A DNA stretch of 64,000 nucleotides from Pedobacter sandarakinus (GTDB lineage: Bacteria > Bacteroidota > Bacteroidia > Sphingobacteriales > Sphingobacteriaceae), in NCBI RefSeq assembly GCF_026240095.1, contig NZ_JAPIVG010000003.1:124001-188000 (forward strand). Direction: 5' to 3'. The position numbers and the translations under genes are program-made. A model generated the notes under the pieces. The model saw only the letters and a list, made by a program, of their open reading frames with translations, had not been told where the DNA came from and made no database searches. Shown here piece after piece: positions 55,742 through 64,000 of this stretch; position 1 is the stretch's first letter; each line of letters begins with the position of its first letter.

Positions 55742-56222
55742 TTATAGATTTCTTAAGGATGATTTTTCAGAAAGTTCAAAAGCTTTCAATGCCTTTTTGC
55801 CCCTGATCTGTTTGGCGGTCAGTAACCTCTCGTTCTGTGTTTTCTTTAGCTCCTGATAGATAAACTTGTCTCTAAATCCTATGGCTTAAGCATCTGTATT
55901 GGTATAGTAAATCATTTCGATTTTTGCCCAATAAATTGCATAGGGGATGGTTAGCAGCTGGTATAAATTACACAACCAGACAAGTCGGAGGTAGCTAATT
56001 TATTGCATGCCAGCCTAATTACTGAAACTTGTGCATGACTGTATGGTCGTTGAGGAGGGCAACTTTATTTGCGGATTCAGCCATCACAAACCCGTCTTTC
56101 ACAATCACAGCCAAAATAGGCTTCCAATGTTTTGGGCAACATTTGTTAATAGCATGTTCTATGGCACTCTGCAAAAAGCTGATATGTCTACTTGTTTTTT
56201 TTATTGTTAATGACGAGCACAA
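55742..56222 (-). pseudogene. Possible decayed coding region between the EcsC and OmpH genes
   Basis: About 590 nt lack an intact known gene. On the minus strand, 55742-55930 reads as KIEMIYYTNTDA, a stop, then IGFRDKFIYQELKKTQNER and on to SSLRNL and a stop, which looks like protein with one internal stop. At 56019-56222 a 67-codon frame ends in VKDGFVMAESANKVALL and HTVMHKFQ. I recognise neither. They may be relics of one or two genes, or chance. Confidence 0.25.
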
Positions 56223-56253
56223 AAAAAAATGCCCCGATTAACGTCGGGGCATT
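56221..56253 (-). terminator. Terminator after the OmpH-like gene
   Basis: A 10-bp stem AATGCCCCGA / TCGGGGCATT with a 6-nt loop; on the minus strand it runs into a T-run of about ten. Confidence 0.93.
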
Positions 56254-56273
56254 CTTAAAATGTTACATCAAAA

Positions 56274-56873
56274 TTATTTTTTGCTATACTCGGCATTTAA
56301 TCCTTTAATTACTTCAGAAGTTACATCTAAAGTTTCATCGGCAAATAGAATAGCGCTATTACCTTTAGAATAAGTAAGCACCATTTTATAACCTTTTTCT
56401 TTAGCATAACCTTTTAAGTAATCTGCAACCTTATCGTACAATTTTTCGTTTTCGGTAGCTTGCTCATTTTGCAATGCAGCGCCAGCATTCTGTTGGTAAG
56501 CTTGCAATTCTTGTTGTTTACGGCCTAAACGCTCTTCAGTAGATTTGCGTTGATCGGCAGATAAAGTTTGTGCAGATTGTTGGTATTGAGCCAATTCTCT
56601 TTGGAAAGCCTGGCCTTTTGCTTGCATATCTGCTTGTGCGCTTTTGGTTTTACCTTCAAATTTTACTTTCAAATCTTTAAAATACTCGTATTTCGTGAGC
56701 AAAGAATCAGAGTTAACATAAACAATTTTCTCACTTGGCGCTACTGCTGTAGTGGTGCTATCTGTTTTTTTAGTTTCAGTTGTTTTAGCGTCTTTGTTTT
56801 GACATGCAGAAAAGGCCGTAATTAATGCCGCAGATGCAAATAAACCAAAGGTTTTAAAGGTTCTTCTTTCCAT
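56274..56873 (-). CDS. OmpH/Skp-like lipoprotein chaperone
   Basis: A 199-aa periplasmic protein of the OmpH/Skp family, holdases for outer-membrane proteins. Skp normally has a plain signal peptide; here the signal ends in a lipobox, ITAFSACQNK, so it is probably membrane-tethered. After a Thr/Lys-rich linker come KIVYVNSDSLLTKYEYFK and a long coiled coil (about 75-145, Gln/Lys/Glu rich), the tentacle part of Skp, then the closing beta strands. A two-box promoter stands upstream; a strong terminator ends it. Confidence 0.9.
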   Translation of the reverse strand: MERRTFKTFGLFASAALITAFSACQNKDAKTTETKKTDSTTTAVAPSEKIVYVNSDSLLTKYEYFKDLKVKFEGKTKSAQADMQAKGQAFQRELAQYQQSAQTLSADQRKSTEERLGRKQQELQAYQQNAGAALQNEQATENEKLYDKVADYLKGYAKEKGYKMVLTYSKGNSAILFADETLDVTSEVIKGLNAEYSKK

Positions 56874-56893
56874 TATTGTTTAATAAATTTTAG

Positions 56894-56923
56894 CAAAGAT
56901 AAAAATGATAATTAAGTATGCAA
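56894..56923 (-). promoter_or_regulatory. Promoter of the OmpH-like gene
   Basis: On the minus strand TTG (56923-56921), 19 nt, then TATCTTTG (56901-56894): both boxes match, about 20 nt from the start codon. Confidence 0.72.
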
Positions 56924-57121
56924 TAATAGTTTCAACGCATAAAGTTTTAAATGCTAATTGTTTAATGCTCAAATTTCTTCATTCTTGAGGTGTTATCTGC
57001 TTTGGAAGGTGCCAGCGCTTTTTATTTCACTAAAATCTAGCTAGCACATAATTCGATGCTCGGCAATAGCGATTGAAGAAGGCAAGCAATAAATTAAGAT
57101 TATTTTGAACCTAAAATGCAT

Positions 57122-57151
57122 AAAAAAGGAACAGCCGAAAATAGCTGCTCC
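57122..57151 (-). terminator. Terminator after the M28 peptidase gene
   Basis: On the minus strand GGAGCAGC pairs with GCTGTTCC (one G-T), 8-nt loop, then six T residues; 26 nt past the stop. Confidence 0.85.
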
Positions 57152-57176
57152 AGTTTTTTATAAGTGTTATTATCTT

Positions 57177-58724
57177 CTATAAACCGCCTTTCCTGGTTGC
57201 TTTACGCTGTTCGGGCCAGCTTGCAGGCTTTCCTGTGCGCTCGTTTACAGGTAGATTCGTCGCCTTAGCGGTCGATGTTTTTTCAGGGTCTTCGCAAGCC
57301 ATGTAAACCATAATTGCAGCTAGAATTACATTACTTCGAATTTCATCAAAAACTAATTTATCATAACTGTCTCGATTGGTATGCCAGGTATACGTTCCGT
57401 AATCCCAGCTAGTTGCGCTTAACGAATAGCCTAGCGCTCCGGCGGCTACGAAAGAGGCAAAATCGGAACCGCCAGCGCCTGGTGTGCCAGGAAAACTGGT
57501 TTTGATTTGATTTTTAATCGTATCTGGAACTGGCGCTAACCAGCGGGTAATGTATTCTTTGGAATTCGCAAAACCTTGCCCGCCGATATTAACCACCCTA
57601 CCGGTACCATTATCTTGATTAAATAAAGCCTGTAAATTGTTTACAATCTCAGGATGGTCTTCTACAAAAGCTCTTGAACCATTTAAACCCTGTTCCTCAC
57701 TTCCCCAATGCCCCACCAAGATGGTACGTTTAGGGTTAGGATAGAACTTTTTAAGGATTCTCATTGCTTCCATCATCATTATAGTTCCTGAACCATTATC
57801 AGTTGCGCCACTTGCGCCATCCCACGAGTCAAAATGTGCAGATAGCATCACATATTCGTTTGGCTTTTCTTTTCCTTTAATTTCTGCGATGGTGTTGAAT
57901 GTAGGTACAACGCCATTTTCCTTAGATTCTGAGGTAATTTTAAGCATCGGTTTGTTCCCACTTGTTGCCAAACGGTAAACCAGGCCATAATCTTCAACCG
58001 ATAGGTCTAATGTTGGAATTTTGGTGGTGTTGGCACCAAAAATCTTATCTACACCGAAACCCTGCGACCAATTATTGATTACGATAGCAGCTGCACCGGC
58101 ATTCTCAATAGCTAAAGCTAGATTTTTTGCATTTAAACCGGTTTTAGCCATATTTGCCATAAATGCACGTGTGGCATCTAATTTCTCTTTCTTGAACATT
58201 TCGAACAATTCTTTGGTTGCAAACTCCTCCCAATTTTTCTCTGGCCTGCCAGACAACTGGTTCATTGAAATTAAAACAATCTTACCTTTAACATTTGGTA
58301 ACCATTTTTGAAATGAGGCAGAATCTGTAACTGCAGGGAGTACAATAGCTTCTGCCTGAATCGGTTTTCCCTTAGTTGATGGGCTCCAGGCCAATTGTGT
58401 TCCTTCTAAAGTTCTCAAACGAGGACTAAGCAAATCTATATGGGTAATGCCTCTTTCCCATCCACGCCATTCGCCCCATTTTTCATTATTAGCTTTAATT
58501 CCCCAATCAGCATATTTTTTTACGGCCCAATCATTGGCTTGTTTCATTTGAGGTGATCCAACTAAACGTGGTCCAACTACATCTAGCAGTTCATGCGCCA
58601 ACTTCTCAAGCTGAGAATTTTCATTTACTTCTTTAACAATATTATCGATTAACTTTTTGTCTTGTGCAAAAGCAAAAGACGATGTAAAAAGCAATAGGGT
58701 AGGTAAGAGTAGTTTTTTATTCAT
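57177..58724 (-). CDS. M28-family metallopeptidase
   Basis: A 515-aa exported zinc aminopeptidase-type enzyme. The signal peptide ends SSFAFAQ. A PA-type insert (about 130-260) precedes the M28 catalytic part with metal ligands in LSAHFDSWDGASGATDNGSG (His-x-Asp and Asp) and GHWGSEEQGLNGSRAF (the catalytic Glu-Glu). A later His is in TYTWHTNRDSYD. It acts on peptides in the periplasm or at the surface. It stands alone with its own terminator. Confidence 0.93.
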   Translation of the reverse strand: MNKKLLLPTLLLFTSSFAFAQDKKLIDNIVKEVNENSQLEKLAHELLDVVGPRLVGSPQMKQANDWAVKKYADWGIKANNEKWGEWRGWERGITHIDLLSPRLRTLEGTQLAWSPSTKGKPIQAEAIVLPAVTDSASFQKWLPNVKGKIVLISMNQLSGRPEKNWEEFATKELFEMFKKEKLDATRAFMANMAKTGLNAKNLALAIENAGAAAIVINNWSQGFGVDKIFGANTTKIPTLDLSVEDYGLVYRLATSGNKPMLKITSESKENGVVPTFNTIAEIKGKEKPNEYVMLSAHFDSWDGASGATDNGSGTIMMMEAMRILKKFYPNPKRTILVGHWGSEEQGLNGSRAFVEDHPEIVNNLQALFNQDNGTGRVVNIGGQGFANSKEYITRWLAPVPDTIKNQIKTSFPGTPGAGGSDFASFVAAGALGYSLSATSWDYGTYTWHTNRDSYDKLVFDEIRSNVILAAIMVYMACEDPEKTSTAKATNLPVNERTGKPASWPEQRKATRKGGL

Positions 58725-58969
58725 GATAATAGTTAGGTTTGATTGTTTGATGTGCTAATTTATGAAATGAGGATTGAGATTGAGTGATGTTAATGGAAAT
58801 GTTGCAAGAATCGTAAGATAGGTGGGCCATCTATGCATGTTTAATGCAATACATTCTATCTTATTTAACATGGTTTTTTTTCCTGGAGAAAAATACATAG
58901 ATGGTATAAAGGAGCTGATCTAGCTAATTGGCTGTACATCCAGCTTTCACATGCTTCTTCATTTTTTTC

Positions 58970-59434
58970 CTAAAAACTATTTTTCTGAATCTTATCGTGA
59001 AAGGGTAAATAGGCTGAAAGGGCTGCAGAGCCGTACCAGTTATACAGTTCTGTTTCCAAAAGTTTAGCTTTAATTGCAGGGTCACTTTCTAACAACTGTT
59101 TTGCCTCTTCGATTGATTTTGTATTCAAAATAAAAATGCCACGGTAATTTTTATCGTTTTTATCTATCGGACCAGCAACAACGAGTCTTTGCATCTTAAC
59201 CATTAAACCTATATTAGTCATGTGACCGGCAAATAAACTATCTGTTTTTGCTTTAGTTTCTTTGGTATTAGGTCCGGTTTTGAGAATTACCAGCACATAC
59301 ATTTTCATTCCATAATCATCTGCCCCTAGTTTTTTAGCTAAAGCAGCATTGTAAGGTACTTTACTTTTTTTCTCCTGTGCACTAACCATGATGGCGGCAG
59401 ATAGCACGAGGATAAATAGCGAGATCGTTTTCAT
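58970..59434 (-). CDS. Exported YciI-like protein
   Basis: A 154-aa protein with a signal peptide (SLFILVLSAAIMVSAQ) and a YciI-like ferredoxin-fold domain: YVLVILKTGPNTKET, FAGHMTNIGLMVKMQRLVVAGP and FILNTKSIEEAKQLLESDPAIKA. YciI proteins are small dimers with a His-Asp pair of uncertain activity; export is unusual but recurrent in Bacteroidota. No neighbour hints at a pathway. Confidence 0.85.
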   Translation of the reverse strand: MKTISLFILVLSAAIMVSAQEKKSKVPYNAALAKKLGADDYGMKMYVLVILKTGPNTKETKAKTDSLFAGHMTNIGLMVKMQRLVVAGPIDKNDKNYRGIFILNTKSIEEAKQLLESDPAIKAKLLETELYNWYGSAALSAYLPFHDKIQKNSF

Positions 59435-59717
59435 TTATTTTGTTTTGGTTAAACTAAAAATAATAAAAATAATGTTATTATTCTTCTACGATGGAGCCGC
59501 TTTGTAGGGATGATTTGAACTCTTGCCAGGAACTGACTTTAAAAAGCGTTGCAAGCCTCGCCATTTTAAACCTGATTGCCGCGGTAGCTCCCAATTTTTT
59601 CTAATTGGGACTACAAGCAAAAAGCAGGACTGAATTAACCGAAGTTTTTCAAGCCCTGCTTTTCTTATTATTTTTATTTACTGATGGGGTTATTTTCGCC
59701 TATAGCAGAACATCCAT

Positions 59718-60563
59718 TTAGTTATTCATCATTTTAATAAAAGCACCCAACTTAGCTTTCATACCTCTTCTATCTACAATAAAATCCAAAAATCCATGTT
59801 CTAAAACAAACTCTGAAGTTTGAAATCCTTTTGGTAGATCTTTTTTAATGGTTTCTTTGATAACTCTTGGTCCGGCGAAACCGATAAGTGCACCTGGTTC
59901 TGCAATATTGATATCGCCAAGCATGGCATAAGATGCTGTTACACCGCCGGTTGTTGGGTCGGTGAGTAAAGATATGTAAGGTATTTTTGCTTGACTGAGA
60001 AGTGCTAGCTTCGCAGATGTTTTCGCCATTTGCATTAACGAAAATGCTGCTTCCATCATTCTTGCGCCACCCGATTTAGAGATCATTAAAAAGGGAATTT
60101 TGTGTTTGATGCTATAATCAATAGACCGGGCAATTTTCTCGCCAACAACAGATCCCATAGATCCGCCAATGAAAGCAAAATCCATACAGGCGATAACTAA
60201 ATTTTGGCCTTCTATTTTACCAACTCCAGCCCTGATCGCATCTTTTAAGCCGGTTTTAGCCTGGCTCTCCAGAATTCTTTCGGTATAAGGTTTATTATCG
60301 TTAAAGTTAAGTGGATCGCCAGAAGTTAGGTTGGCAAAAAGTTCTTCATATTCGTTGTCATCAAACAATACCTCAAAATATTCTTTTGATCCAACCCTGA
60401 GGTGGTAGCTGCAATAGTGGCAAACGTATTTATTTTCTTGCAGCTCTGCCTGATGTAATGGTTTTTTACAGTTCGGACACTTATTCCACACGCCATCTGG
60501 TGCCTCTTTCTTCTCTTCTGTTGTGGTGATGATACCTTTATTTTCTCTTTTAAACCAAGCCAT
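59718..60563 (-). CDS. accD: Acetyl-CoA carboxylase carboxyltransferase beta subunit
   Basis: With AccA transfers the carboxyl group from biotin to acetyl-CoA, giving malonyl-CoA for fatty acid synthesis. The 281 aa start [11 protein letters not shown] at ATG 60563 and carry the N-terminal four-Cys zinc ribbon ([10 protein letters not shown]...CHYCSYHL), followed by the crotonase-like core ([33 protein letters not shown]). A longer frame starting at 60590 adds nine residues not usual in AccD. Divergent from fbaA. Confidence 0.96.
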   Translation of the reverse strand: MAWFKRENKGIITTTEEKKEAPDGVWNKCPNCKKPLHQAELQENKYVCHYCSYHLRVGSKEYFEVLFDDNEYEELFANLTSGDPLNFNDNKPYTERILESQAKTGLKDAIRAGVGKIEGQNLVIACMDFAFIGGSMGSVVGEKIARSIDYSIKHKIPFLMISKSGGARMMEAAFSLMQMAKTSAKLALLSQAKIPYISLLTDPTTGGVTASYAMLGDINIAEPGALIGFAGPRVIKETIKKDLPKGFQTSEFVLEHGFLDFIVDRRGMKAKLGAFIKMMNN

Positions 60564-60930
60564 ATAATTTTTTAAAGAATTGGATTGCAAAGAAACGAAA
60601 AATATAATTAAGATAAAGAATTCCCGTTATGCAAATTCCAATAAAGATAGTTGTAAACGATGTGACTACGGATAAGGCCATCGCTACTTGCTAAACCGAT
60701 TTTCATAGCATTTAAAGTACTTTAGATAAATTGCAGGTAAATCTCTTTAGCCTTAGCATATAAGTATTTTTTGAAGATATGTTTGTAGGTGTGTTATTTC
60801 TACACTAAGGATAATGTGTTTTTAACACTAAATAGGCCTTATTTGATTGTTAAGCAAATAATTCTGTTTGGATAAAAGCTTGAAATGTTATTTTTTTTTA
60901 TAACTTCGGACTTAATAAAATTAACAAGAA
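60564..60930. other. Divergent promoter region between accD and fbaA
   Basis: 367 nt of AT-rich sequence without a credible ORF. Near accD a minus-strand TTTCTTTG (60595-60588) resembles a -7 box. Near fbaA a better two-box promoter is annotated separately. Nothing else is recognised. Confidence 0.5.
60880..60908 (+). promoter_or_regulatory. fbaA promoter
   Basis: TTG at 60880-60882 and TAACTTCG at 60901-60908 (one mismatch to TAnnTTTG) are 18 nt apart, with the ATG 22 nt downstream. Confidence 0.5.
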
Positions 60931-62010
60931 ATGAGTTTAAAAGGCTACAAAGGCGTAATTTACGGAGATGCCGTTCAAGAATTGTTTGAGCAGGCTAAAA
61001 AACATCAGTTTGCTTTACCAGCAGTAAATGTAACGGGTACAAATACCGTTAATGCGGTATTGGAAACTGCAAAGGCAGTAAATTCGCCTGTTATGATTCA
61101 ATTATCTAATGGTGGAGCGCAGTTCTATGCTGGCAAATCGTTAGATAATGAAAAATTGCAAGCATGTATATTAGGTGCAGTATCGGCAGCTAAGCATGTA
61201 CATTTATTGGCAGAGCATTACGGTGTTGCTGTGGTTCTACATACAGACCATGCCGCAAAAAAATTATTGCCTTGGATTGATGGCCTTTTAGACCATGGAG
61301 AAAAGTTTTTTGCTGAAACTGGAAAACCTTTATTCTCTTCGCATATGCTAGATTTATCTGAAGAATCTATCGAAGAAAATATGGAAATTTCTGCAAAGTA
61401 TTTAGCCCGCATGGCAAAAATGAATATGACCATTGAGATTGAGCTTGGCGTTACAGGTGGTGAGGAAGATGGTGTAGATAATAGCGATGTAGATAGTTCT
61501 AAATTATACACTCAGCCAAGTGAAGTTGCTTATGCTTACGAAGAACTTAGCAAAGTTTCGCCTCGTTTTACCGTTGCTGCTGCTTTTGGTAATGTACATG
61601 GCGTTTACAAGCCAGGAAATGTTAAGTTACAGCCTGTGATTTTAAAAAACTCTCAAGATTTTGTAAAAGAGAAATTTAGTTTAACCGCGGAAAAGCCGAT
61701 CAATTTTGTTTTTCATGGTGGTTCTGGGTCCTCTCAGGAAGAAATTAGAGAAGCGATCTCTTATGGTGCAATCAAAATGAATATTGATACTGATATGCAA
61801 TGGGCATTTTGGGAAGGTATTTTAGAATACTATAAAAAGAACGAAGCCTATCTTCAAGGCCAAATTGGTAATCCTGATGGAGATGATAAGCCTAACAAAA
61901 AATATTACGACCCTCGCGTTTGGTTACGCAAAGCAGAAGAAACTTTTGTTAAACGTTTAACATTAGCTTTTGAGGATTTAAACTGTATCAACGCCAACGA
62001 TAAGTTGTAA
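60931..62010 (+). CDS. fbaA: Class II fructose-bisphosphate aldolase
   Basis: Zinc enzyme of glycolysis and gluconeogenesis that cleaves fructose 1,6-bisphosphate. At 359 aa it equals E. coli FbaA (class IIA). Zinc ligands appear in VVLHTDHAAKKLL and NVHGVYKPG; the phosphate-binding region is FHGGSGSSQEEI, and NIDTDMQWAFWEG is typical. It has its own promoter and terminator and is not linked to other glycolytic genes here. Confidence 0.98.
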   Translation: MSLKGYKGVIYGDAVQELFEQAKKHQFALPAVNVTGTNTVNAVLETAKAVNSPVMIQLSNGGAQFYAGKSLDNEKLQACILGAVSAAKHVHLLAEHYGVAVVLHTDHAAKKLLPWIDGLLDHGEKFFAETGKPLFSSHMLDLSEESIEENMEISAKYLARMAKMNMTIEIELGVTGGEEDGVDNSDVDSSKLYTQPSEVAYAYEELSKVSPRFTVAAAFGNVHGVYKPGNVKLQPVILKNSQDFVKEKFSLTAEKPINFVFHGGSGSSQEEIREAISYGAIKMNIDTDMQWAFWEGILEYYKKNEAYLQGQIGNPDGDDKPNKKYYDPRVWLRKAEETFVKRLTLAFEDLNCINANDKL

Positions 62011-62078
62011 GTAAATTGGTTTTCATAGCCTGAAACATTCTTTCTGGGTATGATAAACGCTAAAATTAGTGAATAATT

Positions 62079-62112
62079 AAGCGCCACCAGGTTGAAAACT
62101 TGTGGCGCTTTT
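62079..62112 (+). terminator. Terminator after fbaA
   Basis: Outer stem AAGCGCCAC / GTGGCGCTT, extended inward by AGGTT/AACTT around a GAA loop, then a T-rich stretch. Confidence 0.9.
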
Positions 62113-62150
62113 GTTTGTTTTATGATTATATTTAACCAAACATATAGGTG

Positions 62151-62630
62151 ATGAAAAAATCTAAAAACGAGCCAAAAAAGAATAACTTTTTCGAAAAGTT
62201 TGCTAACGCAGCGACTAAGTTTACCGGAAGTTCCTTGGCTTTTATTATTGCTGCCGGCATCGTTTTGGTATGGGGAATTACAGGTCCTTTGTTTCATTAT
62301 TCTGAAACCTGGCAACTTGTAATTAACACAGGTACCACAATTATCACTTTCTTAATGGTGTTCTTAATTCAAAAGGCACAAAATAAAGATGGCAAGGCAA
62401 TACAGCTCAAACTTAATGAGCTCATAGCTGCACAACAGGGGGCGAGCAATAGAATGGTAGACATCGAAGACCTAAGCGAGCAGGAATTAGATCAGTTACA
62501 TAAATTTTATGTTACGATTGCCGCTCTTGCGAAAAAAGAGGCCGATATTCACTGCTCACATTCTATTGATGTTGCGAAAGAATTAAATGAATCGAAATTA
62601 ACCACTAACAAACATTTTAAAAAAAAATAA
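62151..62630 (+). CDS. Low-affinity iron permease family protein
   Basis: A 159-aa membrane protein of the low-affinity iron permease (Fet4-like) family. Basic N-terminus (MKKSKNEPKKNNFFEKF), AATKFTGSSLAFIIAA with a helix, a second helix after TGTTIITFLMVFLIQKAQN, which is the family signature, then a soluble tail including LKLNELIAAQQGASNRMVD. Transport by bacterial members is not firmly shown. ATG 62151 is preferred to the GTG immediately before. The GNAT gene starts one base after its stop. Confidence 0.9.
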   Translation: MKKSKNEPKKNNFFEKFANAATKFTGSSLAFIIAAGIVLVWGITGPLFHYSETWQLVINTGTTIITFLMVFLIQKAQNKDGKAIQLKLNELIAAQQGASNRMVDIEDLSEQELDQLHKFYVTIAALAKKEADIHCSHSIDVAKELNESKLTTNKHFKKK

Positions 62631-62631
62631 T

Positions 62632-63054
62632 ATGAGTCTACTGGTTCAAAAAGTCATCCATCCTGAAGATTTAGACAAGGTATTTGCTATCCGTAAAATT
62701 GTATTCGTAGACGAACAAAATTGTCCGCCAGAGCTAGAATGGGAACATGAAGATGAATCCATACATTTTTTAGCCAGTCATAATGGGCAACCTTGTGGTG
62801 CTTGCAGGTGGCGCAAAACAGATCTAGGCTACAAATTAGAGCGGTTTGCCGTATTAAAAGACTTTCGTGGAATGGGTGTTGGTCGTGCTTTAATAGCTGA
62901 AACGCTTTCTGATTTGCCCGAAGATGCACATTATATTTACCTTAATTCTCAATTAAATGCTATGAGTTTATATGCTAAATTTGGTTTCGTTGCACAAGGA
63001 GAGCAGTTTGAAGAAGCCGGCATACAGCATTTTAAAATGGTTAAGAAGGTTTAA
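62632..63054 (+). CDS. GNAT-family N-acetyltransferase
   Basis: A 140-aa acyl-CoA-dependent N-acetyltransferase. The acetyl-CoA site is visible as LERFAVLKDFRGMGVGRALI (R-G-M-G-V-G at about 80-85), followed by YIYLNSQLNAMSLYAKFGF, as in ElaA/YjcF-type members. The substrate is unknown. It forms a two-gene unit with the iron permease-like gene. Confidence 0.92.
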   Translation: MSLLVQKVIHPEDLDKVFAIRKIVFVDEQNCPPELEWEHEDESIHFLASHNGQPCGACRWRKTDLGYKLERFAVLKDFRGMGVGRALIAETLSDLPEDAHYIYLNSQLNAMSLYAKFGFVAQGEQFEEAGIQHFKMVKKV

Positions 63055-63098
63055 TTGGCTAAATGCTGACTTTGACTTGGTTTACTGCGTCCAAAAAT

Positions 63099-63506
63099 TT
63101 ATGGAGCGGGTGATTGAATTAAATCCCAAAGATTGCCATATAAATCTGCAAAGACAGCCACCTTGCCATAGTTTTCTAGAGCAGGTGGCCTAACTACTTT
63201 TATGTTATTTCGAATTAGGTTTTCGTAATCCCGATCGAAATCATTAGTCCTTAAAAATAAGAAGACACGGCCGCCAGATTGATTGCCTATTGAACTTATT
63301 TGCTTATCGTTTGTTGCTTTTGCTAGTAGCAGCGCACATTCTGTTGCTCCCTTTGGTCTAACTAAAACCCAACGTTTCGAATGACTTACCATGGTATCTT
63401 CAATTAGATCGAAGTGTAGCTTTTTTGTGTAAAACGCTATTGCTTCATCATAATCGTTCACCAATATTGCAATATGCATTATATTTTGTGTCATTTGTAA
63501 CGACAT
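63099..63506 (-). CDS. VOC-family (glyoxalase-like) protein
   Basis: A 135-aa single-chain vicinal-oxygen-chelate protein. The beta-alpha-beta-beta-beta pattern is seen from MHIAILVNDYDEAIAFYTKKLHF onward, with the closing NYGKVAVFADLYGNLWDLIQ. Metal ligands are likely His near the start and the Asp/Glu near the end. An in-frame ATG four codons later (63494) is equally possible. Activity cannot be inferred; VOC members range from lyases to resistance proteins. Confidence 0.85.
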   Translation of the reverse strand: MSLQMTQNIMHIAILVNDYDEAIAFYTKKLHFDLIEDTMVSHSKRWVLVRPKGATECALLLAKATNDKQISSIGNQSGGRVFLFLRTNDFDRDYENLIRNNIKVVRPPALENYGKVAVFADLYGNLWDLIQSPAP

Positions 63507-63531
63507 TATGTTTCAATAACTACCAGTGAAA

Positions 63532-64000
63532 TTATCTGAAAATTTTTTCTGAAAGTATTATGGCTTCTTCCCATTTATCCATATCTAAATCTAAAACCTC
63601 GCCTTTGTTGCTCAAATAAGCAATTACGTCTTCTGTAGCAATATTCCCTGTTAGATCGTCTGCTGCCATTGGACACCCACCAAAGCCTTTTAATGCACTA
63701 TCTATTCGCTTAGCGCCTGCATCGTAAGCGGCTGCTATCTTTTCTTGTCTATCTGCAGGTGTGGCATGCAGGTGTATGCCAATTTCTGTTTGGGGATACT
63801 TGGCAATAAGTCTAGGTAAAATGGTTTTGATCTTTTCGGGGGTGGAAATTCCTACTGTATCGGCAAGTGAAATAATTTCTGCACCCATTTCCGTGAGCTT
63901 GTCACTCCACGCCTCAACAATGTCATAGTTCCACTCGTCGCCATAGGGGTTTCCAAAGCCCATAGAGAGGTATACCACTGCTTTTTTGTGATGCTGTACG
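63532..64000 (-). CDS. Hydroxymethylglutaryl-CoA lyase, C-terminal part (cut by window edge)
   Basis: About 156 C-terminal residues of an HMG-CoA lyase, which splits HMG-CoA into acetoacetate and acetyl-CoA in leucine breakdown. The frame stays open to base 64000. It shows the TIM-barrel segments SMGFGNPYGDEWN, SLADTVGIS, the metal-binding GIHLHATPADRQ and the family signature GFGGCPMAADDLTGN with the catalytic Cys. The acyl-CoA dehydrogenase at 26756 could belong to the same pathway but is far away. Confidence 0.93.
   Translation of the reverse strand, partial: VQHHKKAVVYLSMGFGNPYGDEWNYDIVEAWSDKLTEMGAEIISLADTVGISTPEKIKTILPRLIAKYPQTEIGIHLHATPADRQEKIAAAYDAGAKRIDSALKGFGGCPMAADDLTGNIATEDVIAYLSNKGEVLDLDMDKWEEAIILSEKIFR

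Overview
The window is a chromosomal segment of a Bacteroidota bacterium, most likely a Sphingobacteriaceae member close to Pedobacter (genus is an inference from gene order and protein flavour; no 16S rRNA is present). Supporting signs are the -7 promoter motif TAnnTTTG before many genes, A-rich leaders with almost no Shine-Dalgarno sites, a TonB-dependent receptor with an N-terminal carboxypeptidase-like domain, and typical Bacteroidota gene order around tuf-secE-nusG-rplKAJL-rpoBC.

Layout. 1-3.4 kb: cell-shape operon on the minus strand (mreB, mreC, mreD, start of PBP2). 3.5-6.2 kb: a tandem 139-bp repeat, then purH and purN. 6.4-11 kb: rpsT, radC, a secreted EEP-fold hydrolase and a tight cluster of a divergent Lgt-like membrane enzyme, an MJ0619/Tes-like radical SAM protein and two paralogous small two-helix membrane proteins. 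11-16 kb: pheT, a coiled-coil protein, zapA, a 6S-like RNA I could fold by eye, and rny. 16-25.4 kb: an Mpo1-like protein, a TonB receptor with a lipoprotein partner, a transglutaminase-like protein and an OlsF-type bifunctional acyltransferase; 11-bp-periodic YTAAC arrays resembling Pho boxes occur three times here, one of them in front of a possible small RNA.

25.4-30.3 kb: an HhH protein, acyl-CoA dehydrogenase and rpsU-xerC-hpf, in which rpsU and hpf carry strong Shine-Dalgarno sites. 30.4-44.7 kb: tRNA-Thr, Tyr, Gly, Thr, tuf, tRNA-Trp, secE, nusG, a decayed lipoprotein gene wedged before rplK, then rplKAJL and rpoBC. 44.8-64 kb: housekeeping and envelope genes, including an OmpP1/FadL porin with an SGNH lipoprotein, miaA, a tRNA nucleotidyltransferase, tsaC, a glycosyltransferase, dapD, an EcsC protein, an OmpH-like lipoprotein, an M28 peptidase, accD, fbaA and a partial HMG-CoA lyase at the right edge.

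The best candidates for something undescribed are the Lgt-like/radical-SAM/small-membrane-protein cluster (possible lipid-tail chemistry), the Pho-box-like regulon with a candidate small RNA next to an aminolipid synthase gene, and the pairing of strong Shine-Dalgarno sites on rpsU and hpf. All positions and pairings were worked out by reading; no search was run.
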